Below are positions 1 to 7,751 of a stretch of DNA of 64,000 nt, piece after piece. Position 1 is the first letter of the stretch; every line of letters begins with the position of its first letter. The notes under the pieces were generated by a model that saw nothing but the letters and a program-made list of their open reading frames with translations, ran no database searches and was not told the origin of the DNA. Origin of the DNA: Siccibacter colletis (lineage in GTDB: Bacteria > Pseudomonadota > Gammaproteobacteria > Enterobacterales > Enterobacteriaceae). Where the stretch lies: contig NZ_JMSQ01000011.1 in NCBI RefSeq assembly GCF_000696575.1, positions 160,895-224,894 on the forward strand, in the 5' to 3' direction. Made by a program: the position numbers and the translations under genes.

Positions 1-558
1 AAGATGCGATTCCGGCGTGGCAATATCACGCAGCATCCAGCCCTGCGGCCCCTGAAGAACCCGGAACAAAATCTCTCGTTCATACGCGGGTGCTAAAGCA
101 GAAATTTCCTCTGGCTTGTTGAGCAGTCGCAGCATTCTCAGCCAGGCATCGAGCAATTCGGACGTAACCGGGGCGACAGAAAATCCGGCGTTATAAAGAT
201 GCGTTTTACCTGAACCCGGCATGCCATCCAGTAATTCAGCAATAATATCAGGCTTCGGTGTCAGACTCACCGCAAGATAGGGCGCCCCGGTTTGCTCATC
301 GGCAAAGACTTTGCCGACGGCGGGCAGATCCACCGACATCACAAAGTAAGTGGCAGGATTGTATTGCCAGGTTTTATCTCCCACCGTCATGCTCTTGGAG
401 CCCGTGAGTATCAGATTAATCATCGGCTCATAGACAGCAGTAAGCCGATGCTCAGGAATTTCTCCCTGTACCATCGCGACACGCGGTATAGCGGTTTCGG
501 TGATTTTATTCCCGGCTTTTGAAGCCAACAGGCGCAGTTCAGCTAATTTTTTTTCCAT
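1..558 (-). CDS. AraC-family regulator, N-terminal part (cut by window edge)
   Basis: The frame is open for 186 codons from ATG at 558 to the window edge, so the C-terminal part, where the AraC DNA-binding domain would be, is missing. The translated part reads like the AraC_N cupin-type domain found in regulators that sit beside short-chain dehydrogenases: it opens MEKKLAELRLLASKAG and contains VYEPMINLILTGSKS and the YFVMSVDLP stretch. It is divergent from the dehydrogenase at 695, with 136 bp between them, and probably controls it; that is inference from position. The family assignment is from recognition of the domain only, since no helix-turn-helix can be seen. Confidence 0.75.
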   Translation of the reverse strand, partial: MEKKLAELRLLASKAGNKITETAIPRVAMVQGEIPEHRLTAVYEPMINLILTGSKSMTVGDKTWQYNPATYFVMSVDLPAVGKVFADEQTGAPYLAVSLTPKPDIIAELLDGMPGSGKTHLYNAGFSVAPVTSELLDAWLRMLRLLNKPEEISALAPAYEREILFRVLQGPQGWMLRDIATPESHL

Positions 559-694
559 CCTGATTAAATAACACGGCATGGGATCGGCAACAAGATTAAA
601 GCAGTATTAGGCAAATATCAGAGAGGATTATAGGAGTCAGGGGCCGACGCAATGCGTAACCTTGAATAGGTTATTATTTCTGTCAGGAGTTTTT

Positions 695-1438
695 ATGGAG
701 CATGTTCTGATTACTGGCGGAAGCCGCGGCATTGGGGCCAACACGGCGATTGAGTGTGCGCGTCGTGGATTTGGCGTCATCCTTACCTGGAACATCAAGC
801 CGGAAGCCGCCAGCCAGGTCGTTGAGCGTATTCAGGCCGACGGCGGGCGCGCATTAGCGTTGCAGTTGAACGTGGAAGAGATCAGCAGTTTTAGTCAATT
901 TCGTTCAGATCTGGAAAACGCAATGGAATCACACTGGGAAGCCAGAGGGCTTCACGGGCTGGTCAATAATGCAGGATATGGCCTTTATAACCCCATTGAG
1001 ACAGTCACTGAAACGCAGTTCGACAGCTTAATGAACGTGCATCTGAAGGGCCCTTTTTTCCTGACTCAGACGCTGCTGCCACTTTTACAGCAGAGCGCCG
1101 CTATTGTTAATCTCACCAGCGCCACCACCCGCGTGGCTACCGCAGGTGTCGCGCCTTACGCCACCTTCAAGGGAGGCCTGGAGGTATTGACGCGCTATAT
1201 GGCGAAAGAGTTTGCCGGGCGGGGGATCCGGGTCAATGCTGTATCGCCAGGTCCGGTTCGCACTGAACTTGGTGGAGGATTAAGTGATGAATTCGCAGCA
1301 TTGCTCGCCGGGCAAACCGCACTTGGTCGGGTTGGTGAGCCTGACGACGTTGCCCGTGTCATCGCCGGTTTACTGTCAGCTGACAGTGGCTGGATTAATG
1401 CCCAGACGATAGAAGTCGCGGGCGGCTATAACATCTGA
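695..1438 (+). CDS. Short-chain dehydrogenase/reductase (SDR, FabG-like)
   Basis: A 247-residue classical SDR, cytoplasmic and NAD(P)-dependent by family. The cofactor motif TGGSRGIG is at residues 7-14, NNAG at 91-94, and the catalytic Ser142, Tyr155 and Lys159 are present (YATFK). The C-terminus ends in the usual substrate-loop and interface segment (AGGYNI). I chose ATG 695 because it has a CAGGAG ribosome site 6-7 bases upstream; an in-frame start at 662 would add 11 residues before the Rossmann strand. The gene is followed after 13 bp by a VOC protein and then a third oxidoreductase gene, so the three are probably co-transcribed. The substrate cannot be told from sequence. Confidence 0.9.
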   Translation: MEHVLITGGSRGIGANTAIECARRGFGVILTWNIKPEAASQVVERIQADGGRALALQLNVEEISSFSQFRSDLENAMESHWEARGLHGLVNNAGYGLYNPIETVTETQFDSLMNVHLKGPFFLTQTLLPLLQQSAAIVNLTSATTRVATAGVAPYATFKGGLEVLTRYMAKEFAGRGIRVNAVSPGPVRTELGGGLSDEFAALLAGQTALGRVGEPDDVARVIAGLLSADSGWINAQTIEVAGGYNI

Positions 1439-1451
1439 TTACGGAGCTTTT

Positions 1452-1853
1452 ATGCTGGACCATATCTTTATTACCGTCAGCGATACTGAGCGTTCAATCG
1501 CCTTTTATGAACGCGTGCTCCCCCTTCTCGGTATCATCAATCGCCACGATTATGACGGCAGCGATGGCCCATCAGGCCATCCCGATCTCAAAGGGTTTGG
1601 CGCCAATGGCCGTGTATTTTTCTGGCTCCGGCCAGGCACGCCTTATCCGGATGCCGTTCATGTCGGGTTTGTGGCAGATTCCGAAGCCATGGTTAACCAG
1701 GCGTATGCTGAAGCAATGGCGGCAGGCGCAACCGAAATCCACCCGCCAGGGGCTCAACTACATTATGACCCGCGCTATTACGCCGCTCAGGTCAGAGATC
1801 CGGATGGATACAGTCTGGAGTTTGTCTATAAAAGCTGGCAGCACGGGCGCTGA
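1452..1853 (+). CDS. VOC (glyoxalase/bleomycin-resistance fold) family protein
   Basis: A 133-residue protein of the vicinal oxygen chelate fold. It opens MLDHIFITVSDTERSIAFYE, with His4 at the usual first metal position, and ends RDPDGYSLEFVY, with the Glu of the second half-site. Members are metal-dependent lyases, isomerases or dioxygenases, or antibiotic-binding proteins; nothing here fixes which. It lies 13 bp after the SDR gene and 40 bp before the next gene, on the same strand. A second VOC protein at 5746 shares the same C-terminal pattern (YYAA-x-V-x-DPDG-x-SLE), so the two look like paralogues within one cluster. Confidence 0.85.
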   Translation: MLDHIFITVSDTERSIAFYERVLPLLGIINRHDYDGSDGPSGHPDLKGFGANGRVFFWLRPGTPYPDAVHVGFVADSEAMVNQAYAEAMAAGATEIHPPGAQLHYDPRYYAAQVRDPDGYSLEFVYKSWQHGR

Positions 1854-1893
1854 AAACACGCCCTTAATTCCTTATTAAAGATGCTATATCGTT

Positions 1894-2889
1894 ATGAAAA
1901 AACTCATGATTTACGGTGCGACAGGCTATACCGGAGCGATGATTGCACGTCACGCGCAGGAAGCTGGTCTGACAATAATAATTGCCGGGCGCGATCGGGA
2001 AAAACTGGCAGCGATGGCATCAGAACTGAAGGTCGCTTTCCGGGCTTTCAGTCTGAATGATCCTGACACCATTGATGGTGCTCTGGAGGATATTGACGTA
2101 CTCATAAATTGCGCCGGTCCGTTTATGCATACCGCAAGGCCGCTAATGAGTGCGGCAATCCGTCAGAAGGTCCATTACCTTGATGTGGCCGCTGAACTGG
2201 ACAGTTACCAGCTTGCTGAAATCTTCGATGACGCCGCCGTTGCAGCAGGTGTGATGTTGCTGCCTGGCTGCGGCGGAAGCGTGGCAATGCTGGGATGTCT
2301 GGCAGCTCATGCTGCCGGGGAGATCAAAAATCCGGTTCGTATCTCGCTGGCACTGCATGTCACCGGAGCGATGTCTCGCGGTTCGGCGGTGAGTGCCAGT
2401 GAGAATTTATCCACCGAATGTCTGCTGCGCCGTAGCGGCCAGTTGATGCAGCGCGAGTCAACTGAGTTGCAAAACTTTGATTTTGGCAAAGGGCCGCAAG
2501 CCTGTTTTCCCGTAACGCTTCCCGATGTCATTACTATCTGGAAAGCAACGGCGATACCTGATATCGAGACTTTTGTATATGTTTCCGGCGATGGGTTTCC
2601 GCAGGGCGATTTGGCTGATCTGCCCGATGGCCCGACAGCTCAGGAGCGTGAAGCCAGCCGTTATCAGGCGGTTGCGGAAGTAGAAAATGCCGATGGCGAT
2701 ACCCTGCGCATGTTGCTGGATACGGTGAATGGATACAGCTTTACCGCGCTGGCGGCAGCTGAAGCCGGACGCAGAGTGCTGGCGGGAGAATACCTTCCAG
2801 GCTTCCAGACCCCGGCGGCATTATTCGGCAAACAGTTCGCCGAAACCATCGCCGATACCCGGATTACGTTATCTGACAATTCGCGTTGA
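1894..2889 (+). CDS. Saccharopine dehydrogenase-like NAD(P)-binding oxidoreductase
   Basis: A 331-residue protein starting MKKLMIYGATGYTG, with the Rossmann glycine motif GATGYTG at residues 8-14, followed by an AGRDREKL segment typical of NADP-binding saccharopine dehydrogenase-like and trans-acting enoyl reductase proteins. The INCAGPF segment near residues 72-78 and the CGG segment near residue 130 also fit this family. The reaction is not known. It is the third gene of the apparent SDR-VOC-oxidoreductase operon beginning at 695. No clear Shine-Dalgarno site precedes it (TATCGTT before the ATG), so translation may be weak or coupled. Confidence 0.8.
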   Translation: MKKLMIYGATGYTGAMIARHAQEAGLTIIIAGRDREKLAAMASELKVAFRAFSLNDPDTIDGALEDIDVLINCAGPFMHTARPLMSAAIRQKVHYLDVAAELDSYQLAEIFDDAAVAAGVMLLPGCGGSVAMLGCLAAHAAGEIKNPVRISLALHVTGAMSRGSAVSASENLSTECLLRRSGQLMQRESTELQNFDFGKGPQACFPVTLPDVITIWKATAIPDIETFVYVSGDGFPQGDLADLPDGPTAQEREASRYQAVAEVENADGDTLRMLLDTVNGYSFTALAAAEAGRRVLAGEYLPGFQTPAALFGKQFAETIADTRITLSDNSR

Positions 2890-2940
2890 ATAAAAATAAT
2901 AAGCTCCACCCGCTGACAGGAGAGAGCTTACGAATATTCC

Positions 2941-3681
2941 TTACCAGGGTTGTTGGCCTTGCGGGCCAAAGAATTTTCCCGTTGGGCCATCGGCTTCAGC
3001 CAGCGCCATTCTGATCGCCGGCATCGCACCCTCTTCCGGCGTGAGATCGCCGGTATTGCCATTGAGATCGGTTTTCACGTGGCCCGGTTCGACCACATTC
3101 ACCTTAATGCCCTGCGCCGCTAACTCCTTAGCAAAACACACCGTAACCGCACTAAGCGCCACTTTAGAGGCGCTGTAACTGAGCAGATTTACGCTTGAAT
3201 AGATTGATGATTCATCCGTAATCAACGCCAGCGATCCCACACCGCTACCCAGCATAACCACCCTGGCCTGTTTTGCCGCCCGAAGCAGCGGAAGAAATGC
3301 CTGGGTTACCCGTACCGGGCCGAACAGGTTAACGTCAAACGTAGCTTTCATGTCTGATAAGCGTGTCTGAGTCGGTGTAGCTGAGACATCAAGTAGCACG
3401 CCTGCGTTGTTGATCAGTACATCCAGCCGGTCGGTGGCCGTAGATAAAGCGGCCGCTGCCTGCTGTACGCTCACGTCGTCTGCCACATCCATCATCAGCA
3501 ACTGAACAGAGAGCCCTTCCGCCTGTAATTGCTTAACGGCTTCTTCGCCGCGCAACTGATCACGAGCAGTGATCCAGACATGAAATCCCCGTTGCGCCAG
3601 CCCTTTTGCGATAGCAAGGCCAATACCTTTATTTTCTCCTGTGACCAGTGCCGTGCGGTTACCCGATGTGTTCACCGTCAT
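2941..3681 (-). CDS. Short-chain dehydrogenase/reductase (SDR)
   Basis: A 246-residue SDR with TGENKGIG at about residues 14-21, NNAG in the middle and a YSASK catalytic segment. The TGENKGIG and VKTDLNG segments resemble the carbonyl-reductase-like branch of classical SDRs. I took the ATG at 3681 (MTVNTSGNRTALVTG); the frame is open 29 codons further, but that part would encode an unrelated tail ahead of the Rossmann strand and overlaps the upstream gene. The start overlaps the stop of the upstream NTF2-like gene by 4 bases (ATGA), pointing to translational coupling. Substrate unknown. Confidence 0.88.
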   Translation of the reverse strand: MTVNTSGNRTALVTGENKGIGLAIAKGLAQRGFHVWITARDQLRGEEAVKQLQAEGLSVQLLMMDVADDVSVQQAAAALSTATDRLDVLINNAGVLLDVSATPTQTRLSDMKATFDVNLFGPVRVTQAFLPLLRAAKQARVVMLGSGVGSLALITDESSIYSSVNLLSYSASKVALSAVTVCFAKELAAQGIKVNVVEPGHVKTDLNGNTGDLTPEEGAMPAIRMALAEADGPTGKFFGPQGQQPW

Positions 3682-4160
3682 AGGTTCGCCTCTGCATTCG
3701 TGCCGCTGACATGAAAACGCAGATCCCCGATCAGATGAGGTACGACGGTACGATGTACAAACTGCCATTCACCGTCAATCAGTGCAAAGCGGTCTTTGTA
3801 ATGGCCCGTGCATATCGCTTGCAGGGGGAAGCCTGGCAGCTCCTGATGAACGGTAAAATAACTGCTCGTTGTAGCCTCACCGTTGAACGGATTCCCTTCA
3901 ATAATAATATTGCTGACGGCATGCCAGGTGCGAGGCGTGCCGTCCTGGTGGCGCTGAATACCTGAGGTCAGAAATTTTTCAATCTCATCCCTGCCGGTGA
4001 CCTGATGACCAGGCGCTTCCAGCGTGGCATAACGTAACAGTTCTGCGACTTGCTCAAATTTCCCACTGTCGAGCAGCAAAGGATAAGAGTTGATGAGACG
4101 GGTAATGTCGCGTTCAGCCTGTAGTATACGGACCAGCTCTGTTTCATTTTGCGAATGCAT
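3678..4160 (-). CDS. NTF2-like / SnoaL-like domain protein
   Basis: A 160-residue protein whose pattern fits the SnoaL-like branch of the NTF2 fold: an N-terminal helix ITRLINSYPLLLDSGKFEQV, a central VTGRDEIEKFL, a His-containing strand (TWHAVSNIIIEG) and a final strand pair ending GHYKDRFALIDGEWQF. Such proteins are small isomerases, dehydratases or binding proteins, often encoded beside SDRs, as here. It overlaps the following SDR gene by 4 bases. No catalytic assignment is possible from sequence. Confidence 0.75.
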   Translation of the reverse strand: MHSQNETELVRILQAERDITRLINSYPLLLDSGKFEQVAELLRYATLEAPGHQVTGRDEIEKFLTSGIQRHQDGTPRTWHAVSNIIIEGNPFNGEATTSSYFTVHQELPGFPLQAICTGHYKDRFALIDGEWQFVHRTVVPHLIGDLRFHVSGTNAEANL

Positions 4161-4248
4161 AACAGCGTTTCCTGTTGTTTAACGGAGAAATATAGGGATG
4201 GCAACAGGAGTCCTGTGCTCCCGTACCAACGAAGTAATATCTGGCCTG

Positions 4249-4995
4249 TCAGGTCTGGGATGCGCCACCATCGGCGAACAGCTCAATACCGTTCACATAT
4301 CCCGACTCATCACCGGCCAGGAATGCTACAGCAGCAGCAATTTCTTCAGGTTCGCCAATACGGCCCAGAGGGCTTTTTGCGGTGAGGAAGGAGAGCCCTT
4401 CCTCAGCCTTATCGCCAAAAGCGGTCCGCAAAGAGGCGGTATTGGTCGGCCCCGGACTGACAATATTGAGGCGAATACCCGAGCCATGCAGTTCGGCCAC
4501 CCAGCTCCTGACCATATTTCGCACTGCGGCTTTGGTTGCGCCGTAGATACTCATTGCCGGGCCGGGATCAATCGAAGCGGTAGAACCGATAATGACCACA
4601 CTGGAGCCGTGTCGAAGCAAAGGCAGGGCTTGCTGAATGGTCAGCACCACACCTTTCACATTGGTCGCAAACTGCTCATCAATTTGCTGTTCTGTTATCT
4701 GGCCGAGAGGCGCATGAACACCGCCACCGGCATTGGCCACCAGGATATCGATATGCCCGGTTTCTGTTTTTATCTGCTGGTAGAGATCATCAAGACTCGC
4801 CCTGCGGCTGACGTCCGTCACCATTCCACTCGCGTTATCGCCCAGCGCTATCACCGCCTGATTCAATTTTCCTGCATTTCTGCCGGTGATCACCACGTTT
4901 GCACCGTCATTAATCAGGCGTTTTGCTATAGCCAGACCGATACCGCTGCTGCCACCGGTAACCACAGCGACTTTGTCCTTGAGCAGCTTATTCAT
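4249..4995 (-). CDS. Short-chain dehydrogenase/reductase (SDR), likely target of the adjacent TetR
   Basis: A 248-residue SDR starting MNKLLKDKVAVVTGGSSGIG (glycine motif TGGSSGIG at 13-20), with NAGGG in place of the usual NNAG and YGATK as the catalytic Tyr-Lys segment. It ends ELFADGGASQT, the normal C-terminus of the family. ATG 4995 was chosen because the frame upstream (to 5082) runs through the divergent promoter and two palindromes. It is transcribed away from the TetR gene at 5108, with two operator-like palindromes between them, so repression by that TetR is likely. Substrate unknown. Confidence 0.88.
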   Translation of the reverse strand: MNKLLKDKVAVVTGGSSGIGLAIAKRLINDGANVVITGRNAGKLNQAVIALGDNASGMVTDVSRRASLDDLYQQIKTETGHIDILVANAGGGVHAPLGQITEQQIDEQFATNVKGVVLTIQQALPLLRHGSSVVIIGSTASIDPGPAMSIYGATKAAVRNMVRSWVAELHGSGIRLNIVSPGPTNTASLRTAFGDKAEEGLSFLTAKSPLGRIGEPEEIAAAVAFLAGDESGYVNGIELFADGGASQT

Positions 4996-5014
4996 GTACA
5001 CACCCCTTATTTTA

Positions 5015-5032
5015 TTGTAGTGGTCACTATAA
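5015..5032. promoter_or_regulatory. Palindromic operator candidate 1 (TetR)
   Basis: The core TAGTG-GT-CACTA at 5018-5029 is a perfect 5-bp inverted repeat, and the flanks are also partly symmetric. It lies about 20 bp upstream of the SDR start on the minus strand. The second copy of the same half-site pattern is 46 bp away centre to centre. Likely bound by the divergent TetR protein; inferred from position and symmetry. Confidence 0.6.
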
Positions 5033-5061
5033 GTAAGGGTAATTAATTTGTCACGATAAAA

Positions 5062-5077
5062 TATAGCGATCACTATA
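5062..5077. promoter_or_regulatory. Palindromic operator candidate 2 (TetR)
   Basis: The 16-base TATAGCGATCACTATA is an inverted repeat with only one mismatched pair. It shares the CACTATA arm with the palindrome at 5015-5032 and lies 30 bp upstream of the TetR start codon, where it would autoregulate the TetR gene. Confidence 0.62.
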
Positions 5078-5107
5078 CACATGACGTAAAATAGTCATCA
5101 GGATTTA

Positions 5108-5734
5108 ATGACACGCCAGAGTTATAAGCATATGAGTAAGGCACAAGATAATGTCAGAACGCGCAGGCCAGCCTTTGACCGTGAGGCGGGAATTGAGATT
5201 GCTCAGGCCCTGTTTCATCAGCGAGGTTATGACGCAGTAGGGATCTTGGAGCTGACAAAGGCATTGAATATCAATCCGCCCAGTCTTTACGCTGCCTATG
5301 GCAGCAAAGCGGGTCTGTTTGGTCGCTGCCTTGCCCGCTATGTTGATGAAGGTAATCTGCCTGCTGATAGAATCCTTACCCCCGGACGCCCTCTTGCCGA
5401 AGCGATTGAGGAATTATTTATCACAGCAGCACGGCTATATGTGAAATCATCCCTGCGACGCGGCTGCCTGGCCGCCGAGGGGATGCGTGCAAATGATAAA
5501 CAGGCGCGGGAACTGGCGAACCAGTACACAAAACCAGGAATGCAGTTTATAGAGGATTACATTCGTCAGTCAGAACCTGAAAGAGCGAAAGAACTGGGCG
5601 ATTTCGTCGTCACAACCTTACGCGGGTTTTCAGCTGCGGCTGTAACGGGCTTATCGCGTCCCCGTCTTTTGAAAGTGGCGCGTATGAACGGGCAGGCTTT
5701 TGCTGCATTACTGAGTCTGAAGCCTGACATATAA
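5108..5734 (+). CDS. TetR-family transcriptional regulator
   Basis: A 208-residue one-component regulator. The N-terminal helix-turn-helix is recognisable: GIEIAQALFHQRGYDAVGI, followed by the recognition helix region NINPPSLYAAYGSKAGLF, which is the TetR signature. The C-terminal ligand-binding half is all-helical and not assignable. ATG 5108 has AGGA just upstream; an internal ATG at 5132 would lose only a non-conserved extension. It is divergent from the SDR at 4249 and followed 11 bp later by a VOC gene on the same strand. The two palindromes in the divergent region make it a probable repressor of both directions. Confidence 0.88.
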   Translation: MTRQSYKHMSKAQDNVRTRRPAFDREAGIEIAQALFHQRGYDAVGILELTKALNINPPSLYAAYGSKAGLFGRCLARYVDEGNLPADRILTPGRPLAEAIEELFITAARLYVKSSLRRGCLAAEGMRANDKQARELANQYTKPGMQFIEDYIRQSEPERAKELGDFVVTTLRGFSAAAVTGLSRPRLLKVARMNGQAFAALLSLKPDI

Positions 5735-5745
5735 CGGGAGCTTTT

Positions 5746-6168
5746 ATGTCTGTCATCGACCATCTTGAGATTTCAGTGAAAAATGCGCGTTTATCACTGC
5801 GCTTCTATCAGCAGGCACTTGAGCCATTAGGCTTCGGACTGGTTATCACTCAGGATCCAGCCAAAACACGCACCGGCGGTTTTCGTTATGGACTTGGGCC
5901 GCAGGGCTATCCCCGGTTGTGGCTGCATGACAACGATGCAACTGGCGCGCCGCTGCATCTGGCTTTTTCTACTGATGAGCGCAGCGTAGTAGATGACTTC
6001 TGGAAAAAGGCTATTCAGGCGGGTGGAAAAGATAACGGAGCACCGGGAGTTCGTAAGCAATATCATTCACAATACTATGCTGCGTATGTCTTTGATCCTG
6101 ATGGCAACAGTCTGGAAGTCGTCTGTCAGCGAAGCACGTCAGATAATCAGATATGCGTATTATCTTAA
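5746..6168 (+). CDS. VOC (glyoxalase-fold) family protein
   Basis: A 140-residue VOC protein starting MSVIDHLEISVKNARLSLRF, with His6 at the first metal-ligand position and a final FDPDGNSLEVVCQ segment carrying the second-half Glu. A CGGGAG ribosome site precedes the ATG. It follows the TetR gene by 11 bp and is probably in the same transcript. The C-terminal half matches the VOC protein at 1452 in pattern. Substrate unknown. Confidence 0.82.
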   Translation: MSVIDHLEISVKNARLSLRFYQQALEPLGFGLVITQDPAKTRTGGFRYGLGPQGYPRLWLHDNDATGAPLHLAFSTDERSVVDDFWKKAIQAGGKDNGAPGVRKQYHSQYYAAYVFDPDGNSLEVVCQRSTSDNQICVLS

Positions 6169-6433
6169 GCAGACGCTTAATTTCAGCGTGAATTACAATC
6201 GTAAATTTTTTATCTGGATTAGCAGGCTTAGTGGTTAGGCATTTCCGTTGCTTAACGCCACGATGTTCCGCTCCTCGCTCACAGCGGACCTTCAATCCAG
6301 TAAGTATGTCCGCTTCGTGCTGTGAGTCCAGCGATTATTGCAAGAATCAAAATACGCTAACCAACTGGGATCGGGGTACGTCGGCAATCGAAGCTGCAGG
6401 CAGGTAGCTCCTGCAGCCAGTATTGTTAACATT
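6169..6433. other. Gene-free stretch with one hairpin
   Basis: No convincing coding frame was found in these 265 bases. The one clear structure is an inverted repeat GCTGCAGG (6393-6400) with CCTGCAGC (6410-6417), just downstream of the Cys-repeat gene on the minus strand. It has no U-run, so it is not a typical intrinsic terminator. Confidence 0.5.
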
Positions 6434-6622
6434 TTAACAGCAGCACTCTGCTTCTTTTTCACTACATTCTTCACAAACTCTGCAAGAGCAGAAGTCCTCA
6501 AGTTTATTGCACTGGCTACATTTTTTGCAGGTGCAGTCCGACTCTTTCTCGTCACAGTTCTCACAAGTTCCACAGGTGCATGCACTCATCATGTGTGCAC
6601 ACTTATCACAAATTTTATCCAT
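6434..6622 (-). CDS. 62-residue Cys-rich tandem-repeat, metallothionein-like protein
   Basis: Read from ATG 6622 (weak GAGAG site upstream), this encodes 62 residues with 17 cysteines. After MDKICDKCAHMMSA come three consecutive 15-residue units of pattern C-x-C-x2-C-x2-C-x6 (residues 15-29, 30-44, 45-59), each with an acidic/lysine-rich spacer, and a terminal CCC. There is one Phe and no other aromatic residue. The composition is that of a metal-thiolate protein, so binding of Zn, Cd or Cu(I) is the natural inference. The pattern does not look like the cyanobacterial/pseudomonad SmtA/BmtA type I know. It stands alone between the VOC gene and the yfjT-like gene, with no metal transporter beside it. 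An extended TTG start at 6634 is possible but less likely. Confidence 0.7.
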   Translation of the reverse strand: MDKICDKCAHMMSACTCGTCENCDEKESDCTCKKCSQCNKLEDFCSCRVCEECSEKEAECCC

Positions 6623-6756
6623 AGTTTCTCTCAACCGCTAAATAAACAATCTCAACATAACACGTGATTATTTTATCATTGCTATATAGTTAACTAAAAC
6701 TGGCCACTGTGATCGTCATTCGGAAGTGCCTGGACTAATCGGTGGAAATAAAAAGG

Positions 6757-6790
6757 AAAAAATAAACCCTGACTGCTCCTGGCAGTCAGG
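6757..6790 (-). terminator. Intrinsic terminator after yfjT-like gene
   Basis: Stem CCTGACTGC / GCAGTCAGG around a short loop (6768-6790), followed on the minus strand by GTTTATTTTTTCC. It lies about 30 bp beyond the yfjT stop codon and ends the yfjP-yfjT gene block. Confidence 0.8.
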
Positions 6791-6819
6791 TATGTTGTTA
6801 TGGATGGAAAGCACAACTG

Positions 6820-7287
6820 TCACTCGTTAGTGCAGTCTGCTAATGTTGGCAATGCCTTCGTAGCGTTCGTCAGGTCAACGCTGAAGGTCCCCGCTTTGCG
6901 GTCATTAACGTAGACGTCGAACTGACTGGCCTTACGGATATCCATGATGAAACTAAACCAGGCATTATCCCCGTTACGCCAGCCAAGGGTCGAGGGAATG
7001 GCATATTGCTCATGGTCCATCACCACTGTGATGTCGGTACTGTCATCATGCGAGCTGATCGTTTTATCCCCTGCGAGGGTCAGAAAAACCGAGTGCTGGT
7101 AAATACCGTTCTGGTCCGGATTTTCCGTACAGTTGATGGTAAACATTTTCCCACTTGCATCCGTCACGCTGTATTCAGTATTGCCCTGGCCATAACCCTG
7201 CTGCCATAGTCCGGGAACCGCTGAGGCATTAAAGCTGGTAAGCAGCACGCCTGAGAGCACATACCGGCTTAGTGAACGTACTTTCAT
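6820..7287 (-). CDS. yfjT: YfjT-like secreted protein of the CP4-57-type island
   Basis: A 155-residue protein with an N-terminal signal peptide (MKVRSLSRYVLSGVLLTSFNA, cleavage near SAVPG), so probably periplasmic. Two cysteines (in INCTEN and near the C-terminus, LADCTNE) may form a disulphide. No catalytic motif is visible. Its place immediately after the lipoprotein gene, with the order yfjR-ypjK-yfjS-yfjT, matches the K-12 CP4-57 prophage, which is the basis for the name. It starts 23 bases after the yfjS stop and is probably co-transcribed. Function unknown in the family. Confidence 0.75.
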   Translation of the reverse strand: MKVRSLSRYVLSGVLLTSFNASAVPGLWQQGYGQGNTEYSVTDASGKMFTINCTENPDQNGIYQHSVFLTLAGDKTISSHDDSTDITVVMDHEQYAIPSTLGWRNGDNAWFSFIMDIRKASQFDVYVNDRKAGTFSVDLTNATKALPTLADCTNE

Positions 7288-7310
7288 TTCCGTCTCCTTT
7301 GTCTTTGTAT

Positions 7311-7751
7311 TTATTCCCGGTTATCAGGATTTGAGGGTATCAGCAGCCGTCCCATCAGTTTGCCGTCATGAGAATATTCAAGGAAACGCTCCCGGGTGCG
7401 CGGGTCAGTTTTCTCGTGGTATTCCAGGCTGATGTTGTCGGCAATACACAGCGCGTTCATCAGCGGCTGGACGGTTTTTTCCTCCATATCCACGAGGTAG
7501 TAGTAACTGCCACCCTCGCAACCATCGGGCGACTGGCGGGTACGTAAGACCTGCAGAGTGGGGCCAGAATGAGCAATCTGCGACCACTCTTCCCTGACAT
7601 CATCCTGACGGCTCACCACATCGCTGAAGCGCGGAGGCGTGAGGTCCTTAAATTTACTGATAGCTTTGAGGTCATCACCCCTGTCATCGCAGGCGCTCAG
7701 AAACAGAGTGGCGGCAACCAGCGCCAGCAGAGGTTGTGTTTTACGTTTCAT
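7311..7751 (-). CDS. yfjS: YfjS-like lipoprotein
   Basis: A 146-residue lipoprotein: N-terminal MKRKTQPLLALVAATLFLSAC gives a lipobox LSAC with the modified Cys at residue 21. The residue after it is Asp, the inner-membrane retention signal of the Lol +2 rule. The rest is hydrophilic, with two further cysteines and no recognised motif. Its ATG overlaps the stop of the upstream ypjK-like gene (TAATG), implying coupled translation. Named from gene order and length relative to the CP4-57 block of E. coli. Function unknown. Confidence 0.78.
   Translation of the reverse strand: MKRKTQPLLALVAATLFLSACDDRGDDLKAISKFKDLTPPRFSDVVSRQDDVREEWSQIAHSGPTLQVLRTRQSPDGCEGGSYYYLVDMEEKTVQPLMNALCIADNISLEYHEKTDPRTRERFLEYSHDGKLMGRLLIPSNPDNRE

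Noticed and set aside
857..872. AGTTGAAC match to the ssrA 3' end near position 866
   Set aside because: An 8-base match inside the SDR coding sequence; expected by chance in a window of this size.
4198..5046. 282-codon plus-strand frame opposite the third SDR
   Set aside because: It is antisense to a complete SDR with all motifs and runs through the operator region; no domain is recognisable.
6292..6585. 97-codon minus-strand frame overlapping the Cys-repeat gene
   Set aside because: It is in another frame from the 17-Cys repeat and has no ribosome site or recognisable motif; the tandem 45-bp periodicity supports the Cys frame.
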